A stretch of 64,000 bases of DNA from Clostridium sp. CAG:302 (GCA_000431795.1 FR887373.1:118530-182529); one strand, 5' to 3'; counted from the first letter of the stretch, positions 16,800-26,246 are shown. Program-made: numbers and translations. Notes: a model not told the origin generated them from the sequence alone.

Positions 16800-18013
16800 T
16801 TCATTTTTATTAGATAATATTTTTTCTTACCTTTTCTTATTATGTGATACTTTCTGGTATTTGTTATCATATGATTTTCATCATTTATTATATCACCATC
16901 TAATAATATAGCATTATTTGATAGAAATTCTCTTGCTTCTCTTCTTGATGAAGCAATACTATTATTTACTAATATGTTTAGGATTATATCTTCATCTACA
17001 TTATATATTGGTACTCCCTTGAAGGCTAATTCTATTTCACTATCTGTTAATTCTTTGATATTGCCTGTGAATAGTGATTCTGATATTTTGATAGCGGTAT
17101 CAGCATCTTCTTTGCTGTGGATATCTTTTACTACTTCGTAAGCTAATGTTTTTTGAGCTAATCTAAGTTCTGGTTTTTCTTCATGTCTCTTCATGATATC
17201 TTCGATTCCTTCTTTGGTTAGGAAAGTGAATACTTTTAAGTATTCTAACACTTTGGAGTCATCAGCATTTATTAGATACTGATATATTTCATAAGGAGAT
17301 GTTTTTTCTTTATCTAACCATAGGGCATTACCTTCAGATTTTCCAAATTTATGTCCTGTAGCATCTAAGATAAGAGGCATTGTAAAGCCATAGGCTTCTT
17401 TACCCAATTTTTTTCTTATTAATTCGATACCGGTAGTTATGTTTCCCCACTGATCCGAACCCTCAACTTGCATGATACAGTTTTTGGTTTCATATAGATG
17501 CATAAAGTCATATCCTTGAAGTAACATATAAGAAAACTCAGCATAAGTGATACCGCTTTCTAGTCTTCTTTGAATAATATCTTTGTTTAACATATAATTT
17601 ATATTTATGTATTTTCCGATATCTCTTAAGAATTCTAGGAATGTATAATCTTTTGTCCAAGAATAGTTATCTACTAGCTCGGCTTTGCCTTCGAATAATC
17701 TATCTATTTGATTTTTGATACATTTGATATTTTTATCTACTGTTTCATAAGATAGTATTTCTCTTTCTGCGGTTGGCCTTGGATCACCGATTCTTCCTGT
17801 TGCACCACCACATAATAGTATTGGATGGTGACCATATTTGGCTAATCTTTTAGCGGTTACTAAAGAAGAATAGTGGCCGATATGTAAGCTATCAGCGGTT
17901 GGATCTGTACCCCAATAAAATGTTATAGGCTCTCCATTTAATACTTCTTCAAGATTATCTCCTGCTACGTCTTTTATTAGTCCTCTCCAGACTAAGTCAT
18001 CATATAATTTCAT
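16796..18013 (-). CDS. tyrS: Tyrosyl-tRNA synthetase
   Basis: 405 aa, class I. The HIGH-type motif is DSLHIGHYSSL, the tyrosine-binding region is YAEFSYMLLQGYD, the SDQWGNI helix is present, and the KMSKS-type loop is KFGKSEGNALWLD. A C-terminal S4-like RNA-binding domain follows (SRREAREFLSNNAILLDG). It charges tRNA-Tyr in the cytosol. AAGGAGG lies 7 bases before the ATG. Expression is predicted to be controlled by the T-box leader immediately upstream. Confidence 0.97.
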   Translation of the reverse strand: MKLYDDLVWRGLIKDVAGDNLEEVLNGEPITFYWGTDPTADSLHIGHYSSLVTAKRLAKYGHHPILLCGGATGRIGDPRPTAEREILSYETVDKNIKCIKNQIDRLFEGKAELVDNYSWTKDYTFLEFLRDIGKYININYMLNKDIIQRRLESGITYAEFSYMLLQGYDFMHLYETKNCIMQVEGSDQWGNITTGIELIRKKLGKEAYGFTMPLILDATGHKFGKSEGNALWLDKEKTSPYEIYQYLINADDSKVLEYLKVFTFLTKEGIEDIMKRHEEKPELRLAQKTLAYEVVKDIHSKEDADTAIKISESLFTGNIKELTDSEIELAFKGVPIYNVDEDIILNILVNNSIASSRREAREFLSNNAILLDGDIINDENHMITNTRKYHIIRKGKKKYYLIKMN

Positions 18014-18021
18014 AATATTCC

Positions 18022-18236
18022 TCCTTCTTTATATAAAAAAGGTGACACCACAAAAGGACGAACTAGTCGTGGTACCACCTTTATTTACAATATGATTATT
18101 GCCTTAGTATGATAACGGTATTTACCGATTAAACTCTTAATATGTAATTTCGTTATTTTACTTTGTTAATTTCCACCTAACATTAACTCTCTATATGGTA
18201 AGTAAAATAATTACTTAGTATTAGTCGCTGTTTAAT
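18022..18236 (-). promoter_or_regulatory. T-box riboswitch leader of tyrS
   Basis: Reading on the minus strand, stem I contains AGAGAG followed by GGTGGAAATTAAC, then ACCGTTATC. The antiterminator has the T-box sequence AGGTGGTACCACG, and a GGTG...CACC hairpin with TTTTTT forms the terminator. Uncharged tRNA binding would stop termination. A TAC (Tyr) triplet followed by A is available in the stem I internal loop (GAAATTACATA), consistent with the downstream gene. Confidence 0.9.
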
Positions 18237-18248
18237 TAATATGTCTAA

Positions 18249-18277
18249 ATTGTAGTATATTTTTTTTTGATTGTCAA
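18249..18277 (-). promoter_or_regulatory. Promoter of tyrS
   Basis: On the minus strand: TTGACA, 17-base spacer, TACAAT, upstream of the T-box. Confidence 0.8.
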
Positions 18278-18312
18278 TAATAATTTATGAAAAAGTTTTT
18301 TATTTTTTGTTT

Positions 18313-18390
18313 CACTTAAGGCCTGTAGTCCTTAGGTGTTTGTTTGAGCCAAGATATTGTCTCAAATAAAGGGCTATTATATATAAGCAA
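18313..18390 (-). repeat. Dispersed double-hairpin element, copy D
   Basis: Inverted orientation. Hairpin 2 (18313-18338) pairs CACTTAAGG with CCTTAGGTG. Hairpin 1 (18343-18366) pairs TTTGAG with CTCAAA around GAGCC...GTCTC, with a further CAA/TTG inner stem. The AT block CTATTATATATAAGC follows at 18374-18388. It lies between the divergent tyrS and prfA genes. The rest of the 18237-18480 stretch holds only promoters and AT-rich sequence. Confidence 0.68.
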
Positions 18391-18480
18391 GAAATATATA
18401 TTTAGATATTTATTTGGTATTATTAATTTACTTTTCTATATTTTTATTATATAATATTTAAAGAAATGAGGGATTATTCT

Positions 18481-19539
18481 ATGATAGATAGATTAGAAGC
18501 TACATTAAAAAGATATAATGAGATAGGAGAAGAGTTATCTAGTCCTGAGATTATATCTGATATTAAGAAAATGACTCTTCTTTCTAAGGAAAGAACTAGT
18601 TTAGAAAAGACAGTAGAAGTTTATAAAGAATATAAGAAAGTATTATCTGATATTGAGGAGGCTAAGGAATTACTTAATGATAAAGATATGGTTTCATTTG
18701 CTAAAGAAGAACTTGCTGAAGCAGAGAGTAAGAAAAGCAAATTAGAAAGTGAACTTGAAATACTTCTTATACCACATGATCCTAATGATGAAAAGAATGT
18801 TATTGTAGAAATTAGAGGAGCCGCTGGTGGGGATGAAGGTAATATTTTTGCGGGTGATTTATTTGATATGTATAGTAAATATGCTGCGAATAATGGATGG
18901 AAGATAGAGATACTTAATGCTACTGCTGGTACCGCTGGAGGATATTCACAAATAGAGTTTATGGTTAAGGGTGATAGTGTTTATTCTAAACTTAAATACG
19001 AAAGTGGTGCGCATAGAGTACAGAGAGTACCTGCTACTGAGAGTCAGGGTAGAGTACATACTAGTACTGCTACTGTACTTGTTATGCCTGAAGCTGAAGA
19101 GTTTGATTTTGAACTTGATGAGTCTGAAGTTAGAATTGATATAACTAGAAGTAGCGGATGCGGTGGACAAGGTGTTAATACTACGGATAGTGCTGTTAGA
19201 CTTACACATATTCCTACGGGTATTATTGTTTATTCTCAGACTGAGAGAAGTCAGATTAAGAATAAAGAACTTGCTTTTAAAATACTTAAAACTAGACTAT
19301 ATGATATGAAACTTAAAGAACAAGAAGAAAAGAATGCTGCTGATAGAAAAGTTAAGATTGGTACTGGAGATAGAAGCGAGAAAATAAGAACTTATAATTA
19401 TCCACAGAATAGAATTACTGACCATAGAATTGGTTATACTTCAATGAATCTTGATAGAGTTATGGATGGTGATATGGAAGATTTAATTGAGGCTTTAATT
19501 AATGAAGATCAGAAAAAGAAATTAGAGGGTAGTATTTAA
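18481..19539 (+). CDS. prfA: Peptide chain release factor 1
   Basis: 352 aa. The stop-codon recognition domain contains the PxT-type motif HRVQRVPATESQGR. The catalytic GGQ loop is RSSGCGGQGVNTTDSAVR, and the C-terminal NRITDHRIGYT is typical of RF1. It releases peptides at UAA and UAG. GAGGGA lies 7 bases before the ATG at 18481; an ATG at 18466 overlaps that site and is not favoured. It is followed by prmC, its modifying enzyme, after 9 bases. Confidence 0.96.
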   Translation: MIDRLEATLKRYNEIGEELSSPEIISDIKKMTLLSKERTSLEKTVEVYKEYKKVLSDIEEAKELLNDKDMVSFAKEELAEAESKKSKLESELEILLIPHDPNDEKNVIVEIRGAAGGDEGNIFAGDLFDMYSKYAANNGWKIEILNATAGTAGGYSQIEFMVKGDSVYSKLKYESGAHRVQRVPATESQGRVHTSTATVLVMPEAEEFDFELDESEVRIDITRSSGCGGQGVNTTDSAVRLTHIPTGIIVYSQTERSQIKNKELAFKILKTRLYDMKLKEQEEKNAADRKVKIGTGDRSEKIRTYNYPQNRITDHRIGYTSMNLDRVMDGDMEDLIEALINEDQKKKLEGSI

Positions 19540-19548
19540 TAATAAAAT

Positions 19549-20271
19549 ATGAATGATATTGAATATTTAAGAAAATACTTAAAAGATAAAGATTTAGATA
19601 CGGCTTTAAAAGAATTAGAAAGCGGGATACCTGTTCAGTATATAGTGGGTAATACTAATTTTTATGGTTATGATTTTAAAGTTAATAGGAATACTTTGAT
19701 TCCTAGATTTGAGACTGAACTACTAGTAGAGAAAACTTATAATTATATTAAGAAATATTTTAATAAAGATAATATTAAGATACTTGATATTGGTACTGGT
19801 AGTGGATGTATTGCTATTACTTTGAATAAATTATTAAATAGTTGTGATATTACTGGCATAGATATATCTAGTGAGGCATTAGAGGTTGCTAAAGAAAATA
19901 ATATTATTAATAATACTAATGTTAAGTTTATCGAAAGTGATATTTTTTCTAATGTTTCTGATAAGTATGATGTTATTATTAGTAATCCGCCTTATATTAG
20001 TTATGATGATATCGAGGTTATGGATATTGTTAAGAATAATGAACCACACTTGGCATTATATGCTAAAGATAATGGATTATACTTTTATGATAAGATTATT
20101 AAAGATAGTAGTAAGTATTTGAATGATAAATTTATTATGGCTTTTGAAATTGGCTATAAACAAGGAAAGGATATTACTAAAATAGTTAATAAGTACTATA
20201 AAGATATCAACATGTCTGTGGAAAAAGATTATAGTGGTAGAGATAGATTTGTTTTTATTTGGAATCATTAG
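19549..20271 (+). CDS. prmC: Release factor glutamine methyltransferase PrmC
   Basis: 240 aa, with a shortened N-terminal domain. Motifs are GIPVQYIVGNTNFYG, NTLIPRFETELLVE, the SAM-binding ILDIGTGSGCIAI, and the catalytic ISNPPYI that binds the target glutamine. It methylates the Gln of the GGQ loop in RF1 and RF2. It directly follows prfA, the usual pairing. Confidence 0.95.
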   Translation: MNDIEYLRKYLKDKDLDTALKELESGIPVQYIVGNTNFYGYDFKVNRNTLIPRFETELLVEKTYNYIKKYFNKDNIKILDIGTGSGCIAITLNKLLNSCDITGIDISSEALEVAKENNIINNTNVKFIESDIFSNVSDKYDVIISNPPYISYDDIEVMDIVKNNEPHLALYAKDNGLYFYDKIIKDSSKYLNDKFIMAFEIGYKQGKDITKIVNKYYKDINMSVEKDYSGRDRFVFIWNH

Positions 20272-20293
20272 TTTTTACTAGTGATTTTTTATA

Positions 20294-20322
20294 TTGACTT
20301 TTGTAAAAAAAGTCTATATAAT
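20294..20322 (+). promoter_or_regulatory. Promoter of the solo HTH protein gene
   Basis: TTGACT, 17-base spacer, TATAAT. Confidence 0.75.
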
Positions 20323-20394
20323 ACTATGTGATTTAGATGTTTTGAATTGTTTATATTTTTGGATGTCAGTAAAGGTACTGTAGGAGGTATAGCA

Positions 20395-20766
20395 ATGAAT
20401 AACAAAATTAAAGAATATCTAAATCAAAATAAATCTTTGACATTCAATAATCTTCTTTTTTCTTACATAGATGCTGAAGGTTATAAGGATGCGGAGGTTT
20501 ATAAAAGAGCAGATATAGATAGAAAATTATTTTCTAAAATAAGATGTAATAGTAATTATATTCCTAAAAAAAATACTGTTATTAAGTTATGTCTATCTTT
20601 ATCACTAGATAAAAATAGATTTAATAACTTACTTTCAAGTGCTGGGTATAGCTTAAGTAAAAATAATAATTTTGACTTAGTTATATCTTATTGTATAGAG
20701 AATGATATTTATGATGTTAATATTATAAATGAATATCTATATACTTATGCTGGTGTTATTTTATAA
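20395..20766 (+). CDS. Small HTH-like protein of the type often fused to macro or other effector domains
   Basis: 123 aa. The sequence FSYIDAEGYKDAEVYKRAD, DRKLFSKIR, KNTVIKLCLSLSL, LLSSAGYSLS and the ending NIINEYLYTYA match a helical module commonly found in Bacillota, both alone and beside macro-domain or vWA proteins. Its molecular role is unknown; DNA or protein binding is plausible. TAGGAGG lies 7 bases before the ATG. It has its own promoter and terminator, with a DIP1984-like gene next. Confidence 0.75.
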   Translation: MNNKIKEYLNQNKSLTFNNLLFSYIDAEGYKDAEVYKRADIDRKLFSKIRCNSNYIPKKNTVIKLCLSLSLDKNRFNNLLSSAGYSLSKNNNFDLVISYCIENDIYDVNIINEYLYTYAGVIL

Positions 20767-20776
20767 AAATAACATT

Positions 20777-20802
20777 GTCTCTTTTAAAGAGACCTTTTTT
20801 TA
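20777..20802 (+). terminator. Intrinsic terminator after the HTH gene
   Basis: Stem GTCTCTTT/AAAGAGAC, then CTTTTTTT. Confidence 0.88.
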
Positions 20803-20809
20803 TCTTGGT

Positions 20810-20818
20810 GTGATATAA
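20810..20818 (+). promoter_or_regulatory. Extended -10 promoter of the DIP1984-like gene
   Basis: TGA followed by TATAAT, about 28 bases before the ATG; no good -35 is visible. Confidence 0.5.
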
Positions 20819-20845
20819 TTATATACGAAAACGGAGGTAATATAT

Positions 20846-21352
20846 ATGAAAACAAATATTTCAGAATTAATGAATATAATAGCGGATGAGGAAAAGAAGT
20901 TTGTCAATATAACTTCTTATATTGAGGAAAGAATTTTCAATGAAACTATTATTGAATTGGATGGAAGGGTCAATGTCATTAAAGACTATAAGAAAGATTT
21001 CGAGGAGGCTATGAAGGAGCAGGAAGATATTTTGAAAAAAATATCTAAATTAAAAGCTACTTTATATGAAAAAAACAATTCATTTAAGTTATCTGATGGT
21101 AGAACTATTCAAGATGCTATTATTGATAACACTTATTTGAGAAGATTAAAATCTTCTTATGATAATATGTTAAAATACAAGGATTCTAAAAAGAGGATTA
21201 CTGAGGTTAACAATTCTTATTTTGATTGTTATGAGGTTAATTATGACTCTGATGAAATAAGAAAAAAATCTAAGGAATTAGAAAAACAAATACAAAGAAC
21301 TGACTTTGAAATATCTAAGTTAAATTCTATTGAATTTGAAATTTCTTTGTAA
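20846..21352 (+). CDS. DIP1984-like (septicolysin-related) coiled-coil protein
   Basis: 168 aa, mostly helical. The segment KKISKLKATLYEKNNSFKL, SDGRTIQDAIIDNTYLRRL and SYDNMLKYK resembles the DIP1984/septicolysin family (PF20935), which has no defined biochemical function in most bacteria. There is no signal peptide. ACGGAGG precedes the ATG. The 253-base gap downstream holds only an AT-rich stretch, a weak hairpin (21364-21386) and the PBP terminator. Confidence 0.7.
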   Translation: MKTNISELMNIIADEEKKFVNITSYIEERIFNETIIELDGRVNVIKDYKKDFEEAMKEQEDILKKISKLKATLYEKNNSFKLSDGRTIQDAIIDNTYLRRLKSSYDNMLKYKDSKKRITEVNNSYFDCYEVNYDSDEIRKKSKELEKQIQRTDFEISKLNSIEFEISL

Positions 21353-21578
21353 TGTAAGTGGTCTCTTTAAGTTATTTTAAGAGTTAAATTGGGATAACTA
21401 TTTCAAGCCATTACTATCTATTTTAAATCTTTATATCTGTATATGTTTGGTTTAGAGATTTTTAACACTTTAAATTTATTTATTACATTTTATATTTTTA
21501 TTATAGGTTACAATTAAAATTGTTTATAAAAAGTTATTATTTTTATTTTACGATATTTAGTATTTGAGGTAGATAGGG

Positions 21579-21607
21579 AAAGAAGCATCGTTTAGGTGCT
21601 TCTTTTT
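21579..21607. terminator. Hairpin terminator at the 3' end of the PBP gene
   Basis: Stem AAAGAAGCA/TGCTTCTTT. The T-run is better on the plus strand (TTTTTA) than on the minus strand (CTTTCCC), so it may work in both directions. Confidence 0.65.
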
Positions 21608-23576
21608 ATGTGTTTGAATTATTTTCTTCTTGGAATACTGCTTCTAGATCTTTGTAGTTTGATTCTGCTGATGGTTCTGTTCCTTTCAGATAAAAGAACA
21701 TTTCTTTATTTTGTGTTTCATCAGTAGCTAGGGCTCCTGTTATTGGCTCAGTTAATACTCCAACAACATTGTTTGGAATTTCATACCAAGATGCTTCTTT
21801 TTGCTTGAAGTATGATTCCATGGTATCTATCCAAATATTTTTATGATGGGAGTATTCACTACTATCTATTTTGGTATTATTATCATATCCATTCCATACT
21901 CCTAATACAACGTTTTTGTTATAACCCATTATTAATAGATCTGTATCAGTTGTACCTGATTTGATAGCATATTTATGGGTTATTTGTGGCAATAAAGATA
22001 TTAGAGTGGGATAGTTATAATTTATGAAGTTTTTGTTATAGGTACTTGTTAACATTTCATTTAATATATAGGTAAGACTTGGATTTAGTAATAGTTCTTT
22101 TTCTTCTTTATTTTCATAGAGAATATTTCCTTTAGAGTCTTCTATTTTTTTTATGAAATGCGGAGTTGTTTTATAACCTAAACTGGCAAAACATGAATAG
22201 GCACTAGTCATTTCTATTAGACTTATTTCACTGGTACCTAGGGCTAGTGATGGTACTTCGGATAGATTACTTGTTATACCTAGTCTTTTTGCAGTATTTA
22301 TTAGGTTGTTTTCTCCGAGAAATAGATGAGTCTTTACGGCATATATGTTGTCTGAATAGGCAATTGCTGCTTCCATTGATAATGGGCCTTCAGCATATCT
22401 ATCGTTATAGTTTTTTGGACTATAACTTTTACCTCCTGAAAAAGTGAAAGTGGTTTTTTCACTTGTGAATGATGATGATGAGGTGAAACCACTTTCTAGA
22501 GCTGAATAATATAGTAGTGGCTTCATAGTGGATCCTACTTGTCTTTTGGCTTTGGTAGCTCTATTGAACTGTGATTTACTATAGTTATTTCCGCCAATTA
22601 GGGCTAGTACTTCTCCAGTATTTGGGTCCATCATAATAGCGGCTGTTTCTATTTTGGTATCATCATTTATATAACTATATACTGAGTCTTCAAGTGATTT
22701 TTGGGCGGTGGCATCTAAGGTGGTATATATTTTTAGTCCACCAGTTTCTATTGTGGATGCTGGTACTTCGGTAATTGTTTTTAATTCTTCGAGTACTGAA
22801 TCTCTAAAATAGTTTATACTAATATAATTAGAGTCTTCTTTTTTACCAATTATTTTTAGTTCTGTATTTAATGCTTCTTCATATTCTTCTTTGGTTATTT
22901 TTTTGTTATTTAACATTAGTTTTAATACTATTTTTTGTCTTTCTTTAGATAGATTATAGTTTTTTACTGGGGAATAGTTATTGGGAGACTGGGGTATTCC
23001 AGCGAGAAGAGAGGCTTCTGCAAGAGAAAGGTCTTTGGATGATTTACCAAAATAGTATTTACTTGCTTCTTCTATTCCGAATACGCCACCATAGTTAATG
23101 GTATTTAGATAACCTTCGAGGATCTCATCTTTGGTATAATGAACTTCTAGTTCTACTGCTAAAAGAGCTTCATCTAGTTTTCTTTCCCAGGTTTTATCAA
23201 AGTTTAGAAAGAGATTTCTAGCATACTGCTGTGTTATAGTGGAAGCACCTTCACTTTTATTACCTTTTATTATATTGGTTACAAAAGCTTTGGCTATTCT
23301 AATGTAATCAAAACCAATATGTTTATAAAAATATTTGTCTTCAGTACTAATTGTGGCATCAATGACATTTTTACTTATTTTATCTAGTGGTATCCATTCA
23401 TCATTTGTTTGTGACACTAGTTTACTTTCATTATCATATAAATAATAAGACTGTGATTTATTTATTTCCATTTTGGGTGTTAGAAAACAATAAATATATA
23501 TGCCGAGATTTCCTAGTATAAAAATTATTATTGGTATTGAAATTATTTTAATTATTTTTTTTACTTTTTTATTCAT
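21606..23576 (-). CDS. Class A penicillin-binding protein (transglycosylase-transpeptidase)
   Basis: 656 aa. A cytoplasmic tail and membrane helix (about 8-32) are followed by a GT51 domain with STEDKYFYKHIGFD and GASTITQQYARNLFL. The transpeptidase domain has the serine motif GSTMKP, then YSDNIYAVK (SxN) and KSGTT (KTG-type). It polymerises and cross-links peptidoglycan at the membrane. The ATG at 23576 follows GAGGGAT; an upstream in-frame ATG at 23597 would place the site inside the coding region. It is transcribed divergently from the ywiB-argS operon. Confidence 0.95.
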   Translation of the reverse strand: MNKKVKKIIKIISIPIIIFILGNLGIYIYCFLTPKMEINKSQSYYLYDNESKLVSQTNDEWIPLDKISKNVIDATISTEDKYFYKHIGFDYIRIAKAFVTNIIKGNKSEGASTITQQYARNLFLNFDKTWERKLDEALLAVELEVHYTKDEILEGYLNTINYGGVFGIEEASKYYFGKSSKDLSLAEASLLAGIPQSPNNYSPVKNYNLSKERQKIVLKLMLNNKKITKEEYEEALNTELKIIGKKEDSNYISINYFRDSVLEELKTITEVPASTIETGGLKIYTTLDATAQKSLEDSVYSYINDDTKIETAAIMMDPNTGEVLALIGGNNYSKSQFNRATKAKRQVGSTMKPLLYYSALESGFTSSSSFTSEKTTFTFSGGKSYSPKNYNDRYAEGPLSMEAAIAYSDNIYAVKTHLFLGENNLINTAKRLGITSNLSEVPSLALGTSEISLIEMTSAYSCFASLGYKTTPHFIKKIEDSKGNILYENKEEKELLLNPSLTYILNEMLTSTYNKNFINYNYPTLISLLPQITHKYAIKSGTTDTDLLIMGYNKNVVLGVWNGYDNNTKIDSSEYSHHKNIWIDTMESYFKQKEASWYEIPNNVVGVLTEPITGALATDETQNKEMFFYLKGTEPSAESNYKDLEAVFQEENNSNT

Positions 23577-23642
23577 AATATCCCTCATTTTAAGCATTTT
23601 ACTTTTGCATTTATTATTATGTTAAAAATTTATTAAAATATG

Positions 23643-23671
23643 TTGTATTTTTTTTAAAGATATGGTAATAT
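23643..23671 (+). promoter_or_regulatory. Promoter of ywiB-argS-rpoE
   Basis: TTGTAT, 17-base spacer, TAATAT. The predicted start falls about 3 bases before the ywiB ATG, so the mRNA would be nearly leaderless. Confidence 0.5.
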
Positions 23672-23680
23672 TACACTTGA

Positions 23681-24064
23681 ATGTTTGGAAGTGATATTAT
23701 TCGTATTAAAGTTAAGGGTTATTTGAGAAATATTACTGATAATGAAATATTTGAATTTGAAGAAAGAGGTATTAAAAATAAAGATAAAATTACTTTTAAT
23801 AATAATGATATTAAGTATTCTATTAAATGTAATGATAATGAGATTATGATGATTAGAGATGGTAATGATTTTGTTAATACTTTTATTTTTAATAATAATA
23901 ATAGTAAAAGTAACTATTTACTTAAAGAGAATGGTTATGATATGGATATGGAAGTTAATGTTAGTAATATGAAATCTAATGATAAACTAATATATATTGA
24001 ATATGAGATTGTTAGTACTTCTTGTAAGTATGAATTTAAAATAGAAATGAGTGAGATGTTATGA
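23681..24064 (+). CDS. YwiB-like beta-barrel protein (DUF1934)
   Basis: 127 aa. It consists of alternating beta-strands (IIRIKVKGYLRN, ITFNNNDIKYSIK, LIYIEYEIVSTSCKYEFKIEM), fitting the calycin-like DUF1934/YwiB family. In B. subtilis ywiB lies directly upstream of argS and rpoE, exactly as here; the function is unknown. Start choice is uncertain: the ATG at 23681 has no Shine-Dalgarno, while GGAAGTG lies inside the first codons. The stop overlaps the argS ATG (ATGA). Confidence 0.8.
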   Translation: MFGSDIIRIKVKGYLRNITDNEIFEFEERGIKNKDKITFNNNDIKYSIKCNDNEIMMIRDGNDFVNTFIFNNNNSKSNYLLKENGYDMDMEVNVSNMKSNDKLIYIEYEIVSTSCKYEFKIEMSEML

Positions 24065-25668
24065 GTATAAAAAATAAATTACAGAGTATTATTAAAAATA
24101 GTCTTCCGATAGATTTAGATATTAATAGAATAGTTATTGATATTCCTAAAGATAAGAAGAATGGTGATTATTCTACTAATGTGGCTTTTTTACTTACTAA
24201 AGAACTTAAGAAGAGTCCAATACTAATTGCAGAAGATATTGCTAATAATATTAAAGATGAAATGATTGAAAAAGTAGAGATTGCTAATCCTGGATTTATT
24301 AATATATTCTTATCTAAAAAGTTTTTACTTGATAATATTAATAAGATATTAGAGGAAGGTAAAGATTATGGTAGAAATAATTCTGGTAATAATGAGAAGA
24401 TAAATATTGAATACGTATCTGCTAATCCTACTGGTACTTTACATATTGGTCATGGTAGAGGAGCCGTGTATGGTGATAATTTATCTAAGTTAATGTCTTT
24501 CTGTGGGTATGATGTTACTAGAGAATATTATATTAATGATGCTGGTAATCAGATGTATAATCTTGGTGTATCTATTAAAGAAAGATATAAAGAGAGATGC
24601 GGACTTGAATGGGAACTTCCTGAGAATGGTTACCATGGTAAAGAGATTATTCAATTAGCGGAATCTTTATATGATACTTATGGTGATAGTAAATTAGATG
24701 AAGATATACCTTTCTTTAAAGAAGCTGGACTTGATATTTTACTTGAGGGTATTAAGAAAGATTTAGATAAGTTTAGAGTTAATTTTGATGTGTTTACTAG
24801 TGAACAATCTTTATATGATAGAGGACTTGTTGAAAATACTTTGAATAAACTTAAAGATAGTGGTAAATGTTATATTAGTGATGATGCCTTATGGCTTAGA
24901 ACTACTGATTTATATGATGAAAAAGACAGAGTACTTATTAAGAGTGATGGTAATTATACTTATTTACTTCCCGATATTGCTTATCATAGTGATAAATTAA
25001 ATAGAGGTTTTGATAGACTTATTGATGTACTTGGTTCTGATCATCATGGTTATATTAATAGATTAAGATCTTCTTTAGAGATGGTTGGATATGATTCTAG
25101 TAAACTTGAAATTAAGATACTTCAAATGGTAAGATTACTTAGAAATGGTGAAGAGGTTAAACTTAGTAAGAGAACTGGTAAGACTATTACTCTTAATGAG
25201 TTAATTGAGGATGTTGGAGTTAATGCTGCAAGATATTTCTTTGCTTCAAAAAGCTTGGATACTCAAATGGATTTTGATCTGGATTTAGCAGTTAAGAATA
25301 GTAATGAGAATCCTATTTACTATATTGAGTATGCTAATGCTAGAATTAGTTCTATTCTTAAAAATAAAGAAGTAGAAAAGCTTGATAATTATAGTACTAT
25401 GAATAATGAGACTGCATATACTATTTTGAATAAACTTATGGAGTTTGAGGATATACTAATTAATGCTGCATCAAGAGAATTACCACATATGGTGGCTAAT
25501 TATTTGTATGAACTTGCTAGTTTGTTTCATAGTTATTATTCTAAAGAGAAAATTGTTACTGAAGATATAGAGTATACTAAAGAGAGACTAGCATTTATTA
25601 AGGCAATTAAGATTGTTATGAATAATGCTGCGAATATATTAGGTTTAATACTTAGAGAGGAAATGTAG
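24061..25668 (+). CDS. argS: Arginyl-tRNA synthetase
   Basis: 535 aa, class I. The N-terminal additional domain (1-100) recognises the tRNA. The HIGH motif is PTGTLHIGHGRG (near residue 128), the Tyr/Asn-rich segment YYINDAGNQM follows, the KMSKS equivalent is KLSKRTGK, and the DALR anticodon domain is C-terminal. It is translationally coupled to ywiB and is followed by rpoE. Confidence 0.97.
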   Translation: MSIKNKLQSIIKNSLPIDLDINRIVIDIPKDKKNGDYSTNVAFLLTKELKKSPILIAEDIANNIKDEMIEKVEIANPGFINIFLSKKFLLDNINKILEEGKDYGRNNSGNNEKINIEYVSANPTGTLHIGHGRGAVYGDNLSKLMSFCGYDVTREYYINDAGNQMYNLGVSIKERYKERCGLEWELPENGYHGKEIIQLAESLYDTYGDSKLDEDIPFFKEAGLDILLEGIKKDLDKFRVNFDVFTSEQSLYDRGLVENTLNKLKDSGKCYISDDALWLRTTDLYDEKDRVLIKSDGNYTYLLPDIAYHSDKLNRGFDRLIDVLGSDHHGYINRLRSSLEMVGYDSSKLEIKILQMVRLLRNGEEVKLSKRTGKTITLNELIEDVGVNAARYFFASKSLDTQMDFDLDLAVKNSNENPIYYIEYANARISSILKNKEVEKLDNYSTMNNETAYTILNKLMEFEDILINAASRELPHMVANYLYELASLFHSYYSKEKIVTEDIEYTKERLAFIKAIKIVMNNAANILGLILREEM

Positions 25669-25681
25669 GAGGATTAATATT

Positions 25682-26134
25682 ATGTTAAGTGAAATGAGTA
25701 AAGAACAATTAGAACTTCTTTCTTATACTAAAATTGCAGAAATGTATTTGAAGGAAAATAAGAAGACTATGAATACTGCTGATTTGTTTAGAGAGGTATG
25801 TAAATTATTGGATTTAGATGAAAGAGAATATGAAGATAAAATAGCAGATTTCTTTGAATCTTTGACTACTTCTAAAGAATTTATATTACTTAATGATGGT
25901 AATTGGGATTTAAGAACTAATCATAGTGTTAAAATTGATATGGGTGATATTTATGATGAGTCTGATTCTGATGAAGAGATTACTGAAGATGAAGAAGATG
26001 ATATTGAAATGAGTGAAGAAGATAACTACGAAGATGATAGTTATGATAAAGATATTGATGATGACGATTTAGTAGATGATGATTATAGTGATTTATCAAT
26101 AGTAGATGAAGATGAACTAGATAGTGAAAACTAG
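25682..26134 (+). CDS. rpoE: RNA polymerase delta subunit
   Basis: 150 aa. A folded N-terminal HARE-HTH domain (about 1-85, with ADLFREVCKLL and WDLRTNH) is followed by an extremely acidic Asp/Glu tail (about 95-150), the hallmark of delta. In Firmicutes it speeds recycling of RNA polymerase and tunes promoter response to initiating NTPs. The argS-rpoE order is conserved. AGGAGG lies 8 bases before the ATG. Confidence 0.93.
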   Translation: MLSEMSKEQLELLSYTKIAEMYLKENKKTMNTADLFREVCKLLDLDEREYEDKIADFFESLTTSKEFILLNDGNWDLRTNHSVKIDMGDIYDESDSDEEITEDEEDDIEMSEEDNYEDDSYDKDIDDDDLVDDDYSDLSIVDEDELDSEN

Positions 26135-26143
26135 TTCTTTTTT
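26114..26143 (+). terminator. Intrinsic terminator overlapping the rpoE stop
   Basis: Stem GAACTAG/CTAGTTC, then seven T in eight bases. Confidence 0.85.
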
Positions 26144-26150
26144 ATTTCCT

Positions 26151-26206
26151 CTTAAGCCTATATGATAGTCTTAATAGGCACAATAGAGCCTAGAGTCTCT
26201 ATTGTG
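26151..26206 (-). repeat. Dispersed double-hairpin element, copy B
   Basis: Inverted orientation. Hairpin 2 pairs TTAAG with CTTAA around CC...GT (26152-26174). Hairpin 1 has a 10-bp stem (26179-26188 with 26197-26206) around GAGCC-TAGA-GTCTC. No clear AT block is seen on the expected side. It faces copy C 40 bases away. Confidence 0.62.
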
Positions 26207-26246
26207 AAAAATTTATGTATTCAATTAATTTTGGTATATAGATTAT

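Noticed and set aside
21353..21578. A possible small RNA between the DIP1984-like gene and the PBP gene
   Set aside because: The stretch is AT-rich with one weak hairpin (21364-21386) and no convincing promoter-terminator pair; nothing specific can be supported.
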